NCBI RefSeq assembly: GCF_023015625.1
Contig: NZ_JALKAH010000005.1
Span: 496,001 to 560,000, forward strand
Length of the DNA stretch: 64,000 nt
Direction of reading: 5' to 3'
DNA from: Yoonia sp. F2084L
Lineage (GTDB): Bacteria > Pseudomonadota > Alphaproteobacteria > Rhodobacterales > Rhodobacteraceae
Shown here piece after piece: positions 25,625 to 34,964 of the stretch; position 1 is the stretch's first letter, and each line of letters starts with the position of its first letter. The notes beneath the pieces are model-generated. The model was not told the origin of the DNA. It worked only from the letters and a program-made list of their open reading frames with translations, and ran no database searches. The translations under genes were made by a program, and so were the position numbers.

Positions 25625-26048
25625 CGGCGTCCACGCCTGTGCCACCGGGGCGTTGATCCGCGCCAAGCGAGCCAACACGCACCTGACCCTGATCAAGCGT
25701 ATAGCTAAAAGGACCGCCCCAAGGGTCCGTAGGCAAATTGCCGTCCCGCAAATAGGGTCCGGCCCAACCGGGGATTTGACCGTTGTTTTCGATCAGGGCT
25801 TGCAATCCTTCCTGCTCAGTCGGGTAACGCCCGGTTTCAATAAGGAAAATATCAAGTGCGCTGCGCAACTGTGCGATCTGTGCCTCAGCGGCACTGACCC
25901 GCGAGTTTTGCAGCTGGCGGATCGCACCGGTGCCAACCAAACCGATCAGCAGGCCGACAATGGCTACGACAACCAGCATCTCAACCAGTGAAAAACCGGC
26001 GGTGCCGGGGCGACGCCGGGTGCGGCGCGGCTTAAAATGAAATCGCAT
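25611..26048 (-). CDS. gspG: GspG, major pseudopilin
   Basis: 145 residues from the ATG at 26048. The leader is long and basic (RRTRRRPGTAG), then FSLVEMLVVVAIVGLLIGLVG. The GspG hallmark C-terminus is present: ETGRYPTEQEGLQALIEN, then LPTDPWGGPFSY, the calcium-site/beta region. GspG builds the pseudopilus shaft. It overlaps the gspF end by 17 nt. Confidence 0.93.
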   Translation of the reverse strand: MRFHFKPRRTRRRPGTAGFSLVEMLVVVAIVGLLIGLVGTGAIRQLQNSRVSAAEAQIAQLRSALDIFLIETGRYPTEQEGLQALIENNGQIPGWAGPYLRDGNLPTDPWGGPFSYTLDQGQVRVGSLGADQRPGGTGVDADVEG

Positions 26049-27261
26049 TGACAGATACAATTGCGGAAAACAGGGCATAGAGACTTACTCCGATCATCAG
26101 GCCGACAGCCACAATCAGGGCTGGCTGGAATAGTAGCAGGAAACGTTCAAGATCACGATCAGCGGCATCGCGCATATCACCAGACGTGCGGCTGATCATA
26201 CCACCAAGATCACCGGCTTCTTCGCCAATGCGGATCATCTCAATGGCCTCACGCGGCAAAAGCTGTGAGCTACGCAGCGCGGTCGACAGCGCCGCACCGC
26301 TTTCAACCTCTTTGGTGACATCGGACATGCCTTTGCGGACAGGGCCATCGGGTGCAGATTTGGACACGACACGCAAGGCACCGCTCAACGTGATCTCACG
26401 GCTAAGAAGTGCGCCAAGCACATGCAAAAGCAGCATCATCTGGTTGCGCAGCAAGAGGTTGCGGATAGGCGGGATACGGTTACCGACACGCACCAAAATC
26501 CCCGTCAACAAACCTCGGCGCGCGGCAACATAGGTTGCTGCCCCCAAAAGGATCAAAGCCAAAACGATGATCGGCCACAGCGCTGCAAGAAAGCTGGAGA
26601 TGCCAAAAACGACGCGCCCCATCGTCGGCACCAAATCCATCCGATCTTCGACAAGGGGCACAAACTGCGGAATAATCGCGATCATGATTAAGCCAACCGA
26701 TAGAATCGCCACGAAAAGCAGGATGCCAGGATAGGTCAGGCCGGTCACGATGCGACGGCGCACATCCAGCCGGTTTTGCATGATATCTGCGGCGGTCGAC
26801 AGCGCGCTGGCCATGTCACCGGATACTTCGGCACCGCCAATCAGCGACAAAGTGACAGGATCGTTAATGCCCGCCTTTTCCTGTAGCGCACGTGACAAAG
26901 CATCACCCTCGCGCAGGCTGTCGCGCACGCGCAATGCTGCTTTCGAAATGGGGTCGTTCCCACCGTCGCCGATGATCGCCAAGGCACGCTCTGACTGGAT
27001 TTGACGACCAGACAGTTTGGCTAATCTTACAAGAAAATCAGTTGTTTGGCGGGGCGTCAGCGCATTCTTTCCGCGCCTGATATGCCGGGTCGGTGCGGCA
27101 CCTTCAGACCCGTCATCAAGGTTCAGGCTGATCGGAAACAGGCCCTGTGCACGCAAGACGCGCGTTGCCTCGGTTTGGTTGATACCCAGAACCTCGCCCG
27201 ATTGCTTTGCACCTGTTGCATCGCGGGCGACGTAGAGAAATGTCTTTTGTGCCTCGTCCAC
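26032..27261 (-). CDS. gspF: GspF, inner-membrane platform protein
   Basis: 409 residues, the usual length; start codon GTG at 27261. It has two T2SSF cytoplasmic domains, each followed by membrane helices, with the family segment FxxxLxxLxxxGxxL appearing in degenerate form (FLVRLAKLSGRQI, then MMLLLHVLGALLSREITL) and REAIEMIRIGEEAGDLGGM. GspF links the GspE ATPase with pseudopilus assembly. It lies 12 bp after gspE. Confidence 0.94.
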   Translation of the reverse strand: MDEAQKTFLYVARDATGAKQSGEVLGINQTEATRVLRAQGLFPISLNLDDGSEGAAPTRHIRRGKNALTPRQTTDFLVRLAKLSGRQIQSERALAIIGDGGNDPISKAALRVRDSLREGDALSRALQEKAGINDPVTLSLIGGAEVSGDMASALSTAADIMQNRLDVRRRIVTGLTYPGILLFVAILSVGLIMIAIIPQFVPLVEDRMDLVPTMGRVVFGISSFLAALWPIIVLALILLGAATYVAARRGLLTGILVRVGNRIPPIRNLLLRNQMMLLLHVLGALLSREITLSGALRVVSKSAPDGPVRKGMSDVTKEVESGAALSTALRSSQLLPREAIEMIRIGEEAGDLGGMISRTSGDMRDAADRDLERFLLLFQPALIVAVGLMIGVSLYALFSAIVSVNAISF

Positions 27262-27273
27262 CCTAAGCAGTCC

Positions 27274-28953
27274 TTAAAAGGATTTCACGCCAAGCACGCG
27301 CATGACTTCTTCCAGCGTTGTATGCCCTTCGGCGATCATACGCACGCCCTCTGATCCCATGGTGCGTTGACCGCGCTTGTCTTTTGCGGCCAGTTCCTCG
27401 GGTTCCATCGCTTCAAACAAGGCCAAACGACCCCGAAAACCGGTTTGATTGCAGGCATCACAGCCAACAGACCGCATCAGGTTCCATTTGCTAGGGTCCG
27501 TCAGATTTCCGGTGCGTTGGTCGATCTTGGCAAAAACATCGCGTGTCTTGGGCTTACGATCCAGATCAATCGGCTCTGCACAAGCGGTGCAAACCCGGCG
27601 CACAAGACGTTGGGCGGCCACCAGACGGACGACCGATTTCATCAGATATTCTGGCACACCCAGATCAATCAGACGTGTTGCTGCATCTTGGGCGGTATTC
27701 GTGTGGAGGGTTGAGAACACGAGGTGACCTGTCATCGCTGCCCGCACGGCCAGTTCAGCCGTTTCGCTGTCACGAATTTCGCCGACCATAATCACGTCAG
27801 GGTCATGGCGCAGAACGGTGCGTAAGGCGGCGGCAAATGTCCAACCCAGTTCCGGGTTCACCTCAATCTGTTGCAGGCCTGGCGTTTGAATTTCAACAGG
27901 GTTTTCAATGGTGACGATCTTGCGGCGCGTATCGTTCAGTTCGTTCATCGCGGCATGCAGGGTGGTCGTTTTACCGCTACCCGTCGGGCCGGTGACAAGG
28001 ATAAGCCCGTTGGGCTGCTTGATCGCCGACCCAAGCCGTTTGGACACATGCGCAGGCAGTTTGAGGTCCGCGAGTTTCGACAACCCTTCGTGATTATCCA
28101 GCAAACGCAGAACAATCGTCTCACCATGGATCATAGGGGCGCTGGCAACACGCATATCAATCTCGCGGCCCGCAATACGCTGCCGGATGCGGCCGTCCTG
28201 CGGCAGGCGACGTTCGCTGATGTCCATGCCTGCAAGGATTTTCAGGCGCGATACGACACCTTCATATATACCGGTGTCGGGGCTTTGGACCTCAACCAGC
28301 TCACCATCGACGCGCAGACGCACGCGTGCGGACTTTTGATTGGGCTCCAGGTGAATGTCGGTCGCCCGCATCTCAAGTGCGGCATCAAAGAGTGTTTCCA
28401 AATAGCGGACAGTGGGCGCGTTATTGGCTAACTCTGTCAGCTTATCAGTATCAAGCGAAATGCCATCCGTGGGTGAAACCACCATATCAGCGCTTGGCGC
28501 CTCAGCCTCAATCGCGGCTGTACTGCGGGCCATTGCTGTTTCAATGTCACGGTCCGTTGCAACACAAAGCTCCAGCGTTGCACCGAAAATCATATCAAGC
28601 GCAGCAAGCGCCTGTTCATCAAACGGATCAGCGACAGCAAAGTAAGCGCGATCATCCGTGATTTCGATCGGCGCAATCACGGACCGACGCAGGTAATCCG
28701 CAGACAAACGGGCATCTTGTGGCAATCGGGTCGGCAAATCATCCGCTGTCAGCAGCGGATAATTCAGATGTTCTGCACAGGCCCGTGCCCATTCTTTCTG
28801 TGATATCAGGCCCAAGCGGTCCAGAACGGCGCGCACTGGCTGCCCGGTAGCCGCCGCCGCATCGTTCACTTTGGCCAGATCAGCGTCAGACAGCGTTCCA
28901 TTTTCAAGGAAGATCGCTGGCAACCTGCCTCGCATTTCTACATCAACTAGCAA
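27274..28953 (-). CDS. gspE: GspE, secretion ATPase
   Basis: 559 residues counted from a TTG at 28953 (AGGGG upstream); an ATG at 28935 would remove six residues. Walker A GPTGSGKT is at 322-329, followed by the Asp box (IVTIENPVEIQ), Walker B (DVIMVGEIRDSETAE) and His box (GHLVFSTLHTNTA). The CTAC and CDAC cysteine pairs form the GspE/PilB-type zinc site. It powers pseudopilus assembly from the cytoplasm, docked to GspL. It is the first gene of the leftward gsp operon. Confidence 0.94.
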   Translation of the reverse strand: MLVDVEMRGRLPAIFLENGTLSDADLAKVNDAAAATGQPVRAVLDRLGLISQKEWARACAEHLNYPLLTADDLPTRLPQDARLSADYLRRSVIAPIEITDDRAYFAVADPFDEQALAALDMIFGATLELCVATDRDIETAMARSTAAIEAEAPSADMVVSPTDGISLDTDKLTELANNAPTVRYLETLFDAALEMRATDIHLEPNQKSARVRLRVDGELVEVQSPDTGIYEGVVSRLKILAGMDISERRLPQDGRIRQRIAGREIDMRVASAPMIHGETIVLRLLDNHEGLSKLADLKLPAHVSKRLGSAIKQPNGLILVTGPTGSGKTTTLHAAMNELNDTRRKIVTIENPVEIQTPGLQQIEVNPELGWTFAAALRTVLRHDPDVIMVGEIRDSETAELAVRAAMTGHLVFSTLHTNTAQDAATRLIDLGVPEYLMKSVVRLVAAQRLVRRVCTACAEPIDLDRKPKTRDVFAKIDQRTGNLTDPSKWNLMRSVGCDACNQTGFRGRLALFEAMEPEELAAKDKRGQRTMGSEGVRMIAEGHTTLEEVMRVLGVKSF

Positions 28954-29282
28954 TTGGTTCGGCCCCTGATTCTATCGCCATGATCACCCGCTGGTGATTC
29001 CATTGTTTCAAATATCAATACTATTTTGCACAAAACGGTAAATTCACGTTCAGCATTATGGCAGCTTTGCGGCATTTAGCACGTCTACGTGTATATAAGG
29101 CCGAGATTCACACGAGTGTTCACCTTTTGGCAACGATTGTAAGCGTTTTCATGCCGATTAACCAGTTTGTGATAGTGTCGGTTGCTTTGAAGGCCGTTTG
29201 TGGCTCAATTACGTTCATCCTAAATTCATGTTCGTGTAACACCTTGTTCTTGTTGAAACACTCCTAATCAGAGAGCTTCCAA
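28954..29282. promoter_or_regulatory. 329-bp divergent control region between the two type II secretion operons
   Basis: An AT-rich spacer with no convincing gene; a 69-codon frame at 29058 has no ribosome site or recognisable product. It contains three inverted repeats: ATCACC-N4-GGTGAT (28983-28998), CACGT-CT-ACGTG (29080-29091) and a LacI-type site at 29138-29151. Both operons must start here. I could not place clear -35/-10 pairs. Confidence 0.7.
29138..29151. promoter_or_regulatory. LacI/GalR-family operator-like site (TGTAAGCGTTTTCA)
   Basis: It matches every fixed position of the LacI/GalR-family consensus TGNAANCGNTTNCA, including the central CG. It is 131 bp upstream of the DUF1800 gene and about 185 bp upstream of gspE. 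No LacI-family regulator is encoded in the window, so the cognate protein would act in trans. Confidence 0.5.
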
Positions 29283-31937
29283 ATGAAATCCCACCCAATT
29301 CGATTGTTCGCAGTCGCCCCCCTCTTTCTTACTGCCATGGCCACAAGCGCAATCGCGCAAGAGGCGGCCATCGCAAGTCCGGCCGTTATTATCGAGGCGA
29401 ACGCAACAGTCGCGTCTGTCCAGACCGATACCGTTGTCTTTCCCCTGAAAGTCAGCGTTCCTGCAGACGGTACCTACGTCTTTACCTCGCCCGCCGACAG
29501 CCCATTGAAGTTGTCTTTGGACGGCGAAGTGATTTTGACTGTTCCTGATTTGGTGGCAGAGAATGCGCAGCCGTTCCGCGCAATCACCACATTGACTGCT
29601 GGCGATCACCTGATCCAGTTAGAAGGCGTAGGCCTGACGGTTGAACAAATCGCGCTTATTTCAATGTATGAATTGGGCAGCCAGCCCATGAGCCTGGCTA
29701 ACACAGCAGCAGCTTTGACGCAGGATGAAGCAACTGCTCTTGCCGCGAACACGGCGAATAGTGCAGCCCCCGCAAGCGATCTGGCCCCGATGGAAACGCA
29801 GATGGCGTCTGTGGCGACAGACCGGCAACCCTTCCTGATTGGTGGCGGTTCATCCGAACAAGCGACGGCAACTTCCGCGGTAAGCGGTTCTACCCCGAAT
29901 GATGCAAAATCGAGTGGCGCGACAAACACACGGTCGGCGACGCCAACATCAATGTCGCCCAGCACACCCAGCGCGGCCCGCGATCGCCGCGAGACCAGTG
30001 GATCATCTGGTGGCACACCCAGTTCTAGAGCGGGTGGCGGCGGTGGCGGGTCACCCACGCCGCCTACCGGTGGCGGTGGCGGCACACCGCCGCCCGCTGG
30101 TGGTGGCGGTGGTACACCACCGCCGCCCCCGCCGCCACCTGTAGAGATCCCTGCAGATATGGCGCGGACCAGCCCACTGACACCACCTGCAAACGTGACC
30201 CTGACACAGGCCGTGCAAATCACGGGTGGGGCGTCTGAAGCGAACGTTGTCGCCAACAGCGGCCAGACATTGTTTGGCCAGGTCATGGACCCCGCAACAT
30301 TCGACATCATCAATGCAGTTGTGATGCCGTCGGGCCGTGAAACAACCGTTGATGTAGGTGCGACCACCGGTCAGTTTGCCGTTCGTCTGTTCCCAGAAGA
30401 CCTGACGACAGGCGAAGCAACGGTCACAATCACCGGCGCATCCAGCTCAAGCCCAACCGTGACTTCGGTGCCGGTTGACTATACATTCCAGGCTGGCCTC
30501 CCGGCTGATGGTATCACGCAGGCCCTGTCACGCATGACAAACGGCCCTACCGCTGATCTTTATGCACGCGTGCGTCAGATTGGCTTTGAGAACTACGTCA
30601 ATGAGCAGCTGAACCCGGCTGCAATCAACGATGCTGCATTTGAAGCGATGAACTTTGACCGGATGCTGCGCCGTGATGACACCGGCCAAGGTAACATTCT
30701 GAACCGCCTGTTCCGCCACAACCTTGCGCATTCTGCCTTTACCGAAAAGCAGCTGCAGGACGTGATGGGTGATTTCTGGAACAACCACTTCCACGCCGCC
30801 ACAAAGAACGGTCGCGTGATTGTTCAGAACATCGACGACCGTGAGTTCTTTCGCGAAAACGCGTTCGGCAGCTTCGAAGACATGCTGCTTTACTCTGCGC
30901 GTAGCCCGTTGATGTCACAGTTCCTCGACAATGACCGTAGCCGTGGCAGCAACGATCCCAACGATCGCACTGCACGTCTGAATGAAAACTATGGCCGCGA
31001 AATCCTTGAACTTCACACTGTTGGTGTGGACGGCGGGTATTCGGCAGAAGACGTGATTCAGGTGTCGCTTGTGTTCACAGGCTGGAACTATCGTCAGACC
31101 AACGAAGGCGTTGCCAATCAGGCGCGGACGTATGAGTTTGAATTCCGCGAGCGTGACCATGACACAGCTGACAAGGTCATCCCGTTCCTGAACACAACCA
31201 TTGCTGGCCGCTCCGGCCCGGACGGTGTGCAGGAAGGCGAAGAGCTGATTGCTATTCTGGCCGACGATCCACGCACGCATAACTATGTTTGCGGCAAGAT
31301 CGTGCAGCGTCTTGTTGCCGATGTGCCACCTGCAAACTTCGTGCAGACTTGTGTGGCTGCATGGCAGGCAACCGACGGTGATATGGGCGAAGTTGTCCGC
31401 GCGATCCTGACCGCGCCTGAGTTCATCACAGCGGTTGAACTGCAGCGGACCAAAGGCAAGACACCTTACGAATATGCCGTATCGGCAATCCGTGCGCTGG
31501 GCATGCGCCCTAACGCGACTGATGCTGATGGTGACTTCTTTGACAGGTTCCGCACTGCCACACGCTCTGCAGGCTATGACCCACTTGAATTCCTTGTCCC
31601 AACCGGCATGGCAGAAGTGGGTTCCGCCTGGACAAGCTCGGCTGCGATGATCGGCAAATACAACGCCATCACCGATGTGGTTGAACGTCCTGGCACCTAC
31701 AACCTGGATCTATCAACGAAAATCCGTGAGGCTGGTCTTGAAACTGCTGAAGAGGTTGCTGGCTACCTGCTATCAGTCGCGACAGCAGACCGCTTTGCCC
31801 TTGACGAATATGAGAACATGGTCGCGGTGCTGAAAGGTGCGGACGGTATTTTTGAACCGCTCACGCGGAACGAGACAGATGCGTTTAACCGCGCCGCTGG
31901 TCTTCTCATCGTCCTTCCCAGCTTCCAATTGCAATAA
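29283..31937 (+). CDS. DUF1800-domain exported protein, candidate type II secretion cargo
   Basis: 884 residues. A Sec signal peptide (cleavage predicted after AIA-25) is followed by a beta-rich N-terminal region, a long Ser/Thr/Gly/Pro low-complexity linker (about 195-290, with poly-Gly and poly-Pro runs), an Ig-like segment and a C-terminal DUF1800 domain (FDRMLRRDDTG, LFRHNLAHSAFTEKQLQD, ENYGRELLELHTVGVDGGY-type segment, FTGWNYRQ). DUF1800 and DUF1501 proteins are typically encoded as a pair; the biochemical role is not established. It is the first gene of the operon that continues into DUF1501 and gspL-gspM-gspC/N, which suggests export by this system. Confidence 0.88.
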   Translation: MKSHPIRLFAVAPLFLTAMATSAIAQEAAIASPAVIIEANATVASVQTDTVVFPLKVSVPADGTYVFTSPADSPLKLSLDGEVILTVPDLVAENAQPFRAITTLTAGDHLIQLEGVGLTVEQIALISMYELGSQPMSLANTAAALTQDEATALAANTANSAAPASDLAPMETQMASVATDRQPFLIGGGSSEQATATSAVSGSTPNDAKSSGATNTRSATPTSMSPSTPSAARDRRETSGSSGGTPSSRAGGGGGGSPTPPTGGGGGTPPPAGGGGGTPPPPPPPPVEIPADMARTSPLTPPANVTLTQAVQITGGASEANVVANSGQTLFGQVMDPATFDIINAVVMPSGRETTVDVGATTGQFAVRLFPEDLTTGEATVTITGASSSSPTVTSVPVDYTFQAGLPADGITQALSRMTNGPTADLYARVRQIGFENYVNEQLNPAAINDAAFEAMNFDRMLRRDDTGQGNILNRLFRHNLAHSAFTEKQLQDVMGDFWNNHFHAATKNGRVIVQNIDDREFFRENAFGSFEDMLLYSARSPLMSQFLDNDRSRGSNDPNDRTARLNENYGREILELHTVGVDGGYSAEDVIQVSLVFTGWNYRQTNEGVANQARTYEFEFRERDHDTADKVIPFLNTTIAGRSGPDGVQEGEELIAILADDPRTHNYVCGKIVQRLVADVPPANFVQTCVAAWQATDGDMGEVVRAILTAPEFITAVELQRTKGKTPYEYAVSAIRALGMRPNATDADGDFFDRFRTATRSAGYDPLEFLVPTGMAEVGSAWTSSAAMIGKYNAITDVVERPGTYNLDLSTKIREAGLETAEEVAGYLLSVATADRFALDEYENMVAVLKGADGIFEPLTRNETDAFNRAAGLLIVLPSFQLQ

Positions 31938-31973
31938 GCAACGGCTCCAAACCGAACAAGAAAGGTTTCTAAA

Positions 31974-33287
31974 TTGAAAAACCGTAGAGAATTTCTAAAG
32001 TCCTCAGCAATGGTAGCCGCTGCAAGTATGGCGGGTATCGCTGGCGCACCACAGTTTTCCTTTGGCCAGTCGGCCGGTGGTAAAACTTTCATCAAGGTCT
32101 TCATGCGCGGTGGCGCGGATGGCCTTCACCTCTTCCCGGCGGTTGGTGACATTGAGTATTATAACCATCGCCCAAATCTGGCGATTGGCACGCCAAGTGA
32201 CACTGACGCCAACTCCGCACTTGATCTTGGCGACACTTACCGTGCGATGAACCCCAACCTTGAACCGTTGATGGAAATCTTTGACGCCGGGCGTCTGATG
32301 ATCGCACCATCCACGGCGATGGATGACGGCGGTCGGTCACACTTTGACAACCAGCGCTGGATCGGTAAGGGCGCGCGTAACAACGCCATCGACGGCTACC
32401 TGAACCGCTATATGCAAGAAAATGCAGGCGTGGATCACCCGCTACGGGGTGCCGTGCTGGGCAAGACATCCATCAGCACGGACATTAAAGGCGCAATTCC
32501 GGTGCCCGCCGTGCAGAACAGTGGTAACTTTGACCTTGAGAACCGCAACTTCTGTTCCGGTGCCGGCTGCGCCGATAACCAATTGACCGATATGATGCGC
32601 GAGATCGCCTCGCATGAGATTGATCAGCCTGGGCTGGAAGCAGAAGTACGTGACAACCAGTTGATCATGCTCGACTCGATTGCAGAAGTGCAGGCATCCG
32701 GTGTAAATTACACGGTTGAAGCAAACGGTCTTAACTATTCAAACAGTTCATTGGGCCGTGGTCTGCGTCTGTGTGCACAATTGCTGAAAGCAGGCGTTCC
32801 GCTGGAGGTTGCAGCGCTTGACTGGAACATTGGTTGGGACACACACTCCAACCAGCTTCCCAGCAACTTGGATGGACAGTTTGCAAGCCAAGACCATGGG
32901 TACCACAGACGGATCCGTGAAGGTGCAACAGACTTCCTGACTTTCTATCGCGATATGGCAAGCAACTTGGATAACGTCGTTGTTCTGGTTGGTACCGAAT
33001 TTGGCCGGACGGTGATTGAGAACGGAACACGCGGCACTGACCACGGTAAGGGCAGTAGCTGGTTCGCCTTTGGTGGCCCAACAGCCGGTGGTATTGCACC
33101 AGATATCACATCACTTGCCCGCGACCAGTTGTTCCAGAGCCGCTTTGTTCCAACACGGACTGAATATCGTGACCTTGTTGCGGAAATCATGGTCAACCAC
33201 ATGAGCATGCCAACGGCGCTTGTCTCAACCGTGCTGCCTGGTCACAACTTTACGAACCATGGCTTGTTTAACCGCAGTGTAGCGTAA
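31974..33287 (+). CDS. DUF1501 protein with Tat signal (alkaline-phosphatase-like superfamily)
   Basis: 437 residues from a TTG start with AAAGG 8 nt upstream. The N-terminus is a twin-arginine signal (NRREFLKSSAMVAAASMAG). The body is DUF1501: VFMRGGADGLHLFP, then LDWNIGWDTHSNQ and VLVGTEFGRTVIENGTRGTDHGKGS, the last two carrying Asp/His residues of the kind that bind metal in the alkaline-phosphatase/sulfatase-like fold. A Tat signal implies cytoplasmic folding, perhaps with cofactor, before crossing the inner membrane. It lies 36 bp downstream of the DUF1800 gene and upstream of a hairpin and gspL. Substrate unknown. Confidence 0.88.
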   Translation: MKNRREFLKSSAMVAAASMAGIAGAPQFSFGQSAGGKTFIKVFMRGGADGLHLFPAVGDIEYYNHRPNLAIGTPSDTDANSALDLGDTYRAMNPNLEPLMEIFDAGRLMIAPSTAMDDGGRSHFDNQRWIGKGARNNAIDGYLNRYMQENAGVDHPLRGAVLGKTSISTDIKGAIPVPAVQNSGNFDLENRNFCSGAGCADNQLTDMMREIASHEIDQPGLEAEVRDNQLIMLDSIAEVQASGVNYTVEANGLNYSNSSLGRGLRLCAQLLKAGVPLEVAALDWNIGWDTHSNQLPSNLDGQFASQDHGYHRRIREGATDFLTFYRDMASNLDNVVVLVGTEFGRTVIENGTRGTDHGKGSSWFAFGGPTAGGIAPDITSLARDQLFQSRFVPTRTEYRDLVAEIMVNHMSMPTALVSTVLPGHNFTNHGLFNRSVA

Positions 33288-33312
33288 CAAAATCTGCCAG
33301 TTGAAACTTACC

Positions 33313-33341
33313 GCGCTGAGGGGCAAACTGCCTCTCAGCGC
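33313..33341 (+). terminator. Hairpin between the DUF1501 gene and gspL (attenuator or processing site)
   Basis: A 13-pair stem, with one G/T pair, closes on a 3-nt AAC loop (left arm 33313-33325, right arm 33329-33341). It lacks a good T-run, so full termination is doubtful. Its position would allow higher expression of the DUF1800/DUF1501 pair than of gspLMC. Confidence 0.55.
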
Positions 33342-33367
33342 AATTCGTTTAAAGGCCATGTTCCGGA

Positions 33368-34432
33368 ATGACGTCATCTCCCGATCAGTCATCCAATGCT
33401 TCGACGGCCCAAAAGTCTGTCAACACACTGACGAAGTTCATGAATTTGGCTTCGGCAAGTGTGACAATGCTCAACGAACCACTGCGCGTTCCGCGAAAAG
33501 CGCCCCCGCCAGAGCTTTATCTCGGCGATAAGTCCTATTCCTTACGGCTGGACGAAGACGTGATGGCCTTCGCCGATCAGGCCGAATTGGTCCAACGCCT
33601 ACAAGAGTTACCCGAACGCGAAATTGATCTTGTTTTCGCTGGACGCACCGCACTGGACCTGAGTTTTCAGATCCCCAATGGCCCGTTTAACGACCTGCAA
33701 GCCATGATCGAAACCGAGTTGGAGTTTCGTTCGCCGATCCAACGCGACCAATGCGTCTGGTTCTGGTCAGCGCAGGAAACCAAAAACGGCGATTGGTTGG
33801 TTGAGGGTGCGATTGTTCTGAAAAGCAACATTGACTGGGTCCTTGAGGCGCTCAAAAGCACCGGCAAATCTATCAACCTTGCCCGGCGTCATCGCAGTGA
33901 CGGCGCGCTGCGGGTAGGGGTTGAGCCGGATTGGCTTAAGAAAACCTCGATCCTGTCCAAAGCCAGCGGTCCTTTCGCGCGTTTGGCGCATATTCCGCCC
34001 GCCCTACGCATGCCGATCGCAGCCTTCGCACTGTTCACACTGTCAGTTTTGGCGCTCTATGCCGCGCAATCCGTGCGCTACAACGCTGTCGCCGCTGAGG
34101 CTGATCGCGCCAGTGCAGACCTGCGCCAACTGGCCGCCGCGCAAGCCGTCACACAAAGCCTTGGCGACAGGCAAACGATGGGTGAGGCACGCATCGCGGT
34201 TATTGGCAAACTTGCGGCCGCGTTACCGGACGGCATATGGCTCGAACAGATGATCGTCGACGATGATGAGCTGACGCTGATTGGCTTTGCGCCCTCTGCT
34301 GCAGAAGTGACGCGGCTTTTGTCAACACTGCCTGCGATCACTGACATTGAGTTCGGGTCCCCGGTCACCCGCGACAACACCCAAAACCTCGAACGGTTTC
34401 GGATCAACGCCAAGCTAACCGGGGTGCTGTGA
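33368..34432 (+). CDS. gspL: GspL, inner-membrane assembly platform protein
   Basis: 354 residues. A cytoplasmic actin-like N-terminal domain (ELYLGDKSYSLRLDEDVM ... REIDLVFAGRTALDLSFQIP) precedes one transmembrane helix (IAAFALFTLSVLALYAAQ, about 217-234) and a periplasmic ferredoxin-like/PilN-type domain (LPDGIWLEQMIVDDDELTLIGFA). GspL recruits GspE to the membrane and pairs with GspM. The stop overlaps the gspM start (TGATG). Confidence 0.82.
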   Translation: MTSSPDQSSNASTAQKSVNTLTKFMNLASASVTMLNEPLRVPRKAPPPELYLGDKSYSLRLDEDVMAFADQAELVQRLQELPEREIDLVFAGRTALDLSFQIPNGPFNDLQAMIETELEFRSPIQRDQCVWFWSAQETKNGDWLVEGAIVLKSNIDWVLEALKSTGKSINLARRHRSDGALRVGVEPDWLKKTSILSKASGPFARLAHIPPALRMPIAAFALFTLSVLALYAAQSVRYNAVAAEADRASADLRQLAAAQAVTQSLGDRQTMGEARIAVIGKLAAALPDGIWLEQMIVDDDELTLIGFAPSAAEVTRLLSTLPAITDIEFGSPVTRDNTQNLERFRINAKLTGVL

Positions 34433-34962
34433 TGAATAGTTTCTCGTTCTACAACCCCACATTGGTACGGCGCATTGGCACGCTTTTGGTTGTTGGTACC
34501 TCTGTCGTGATGGTCTTGCTGACGGTGCTTTTGGCCAACATCGCACGTGGCAATTACAGCGACATCACCAACCAGCAGGATATGATCCTGCGGGCAGAAC
34601 GCGCCGCATCACAGCAGGCCGCCCCGCAAGTTCTGTCGAATTTCTATGACAATGAAACCCCACAGCTGTCTCAGTCGCAGATGCAAACAGACATGCAGGC
34701 ACTGGCCGAGCAAAATCAGGTCCGGCTTGAGGTTATCCGCGCCGATCAGATCGAACAGTTAAACGGGGCGCTGCGGATGGCGCTGACGCTGAACGGCGCG
34801 CTTCCTGAAAGCCAGCTTGGCGGCTTTTTGGAAAGCCTTGCCGCACACGAACCGCGCATTGTGGTTGAAACCATCTCGCTCCGCCGCGCGCGCAGCACCA
34901 ACCGAAGCTCTGATGATCGCCCGCTTGCGATCCAACTGAAACTAAGCGGGTTTACAAGGTAG
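34432..34962 (+). CDS. gspM: GspM, inner-membrane assembly platform protein
   Basis: 176 residues from the ATG at 34432, which overlaps the gspL stop as TGATG; a GTG immediately before it is also in frame. A short cytoplasmic tail is followed by a membrane anchor (TLLVVGTSVVMVLLTVLLANIA), a coiled stretch and a GspM ferredoxin-like domain (LNGALPESQLGGFLESLAAHEPRIVVETISLRR is the characteristic region, positions about 120-155). It stabilises GspL. Confidence 0.85.
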   Translation: MNSFSFYNPTLVRRIGTLLVVGTSVVMVLLTVLLANIARGNYSDITNQQDMILRAERAASQQAAPQVLSNFYDNETPQLSQSQMQTDMQALAEQNQVRLEVIRADQIEQLNGALRMALTLNGALPESQLGGFLESLAAHEPRIVVETISLRRARSTNRSSDDRPLAIQLKLSGFTR

Positions 34963-34964
34963 AT

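Noticed and set aside
29058..29267. 69-codon frame in the gspE-DUF1800 spacer
   Set aside because: No ribosome site, AT-rich and Cys/Ser-rich translation without family features; it also covers the operator-like sites.
30020..30145. Gly/Pro codon repeats that could be read as a DNA tandem repeat
   Set aside because: They encode the low-complexity linker of the DUF1800 protein; the units vary and do not form a regular nucleotide array or CRISPR.
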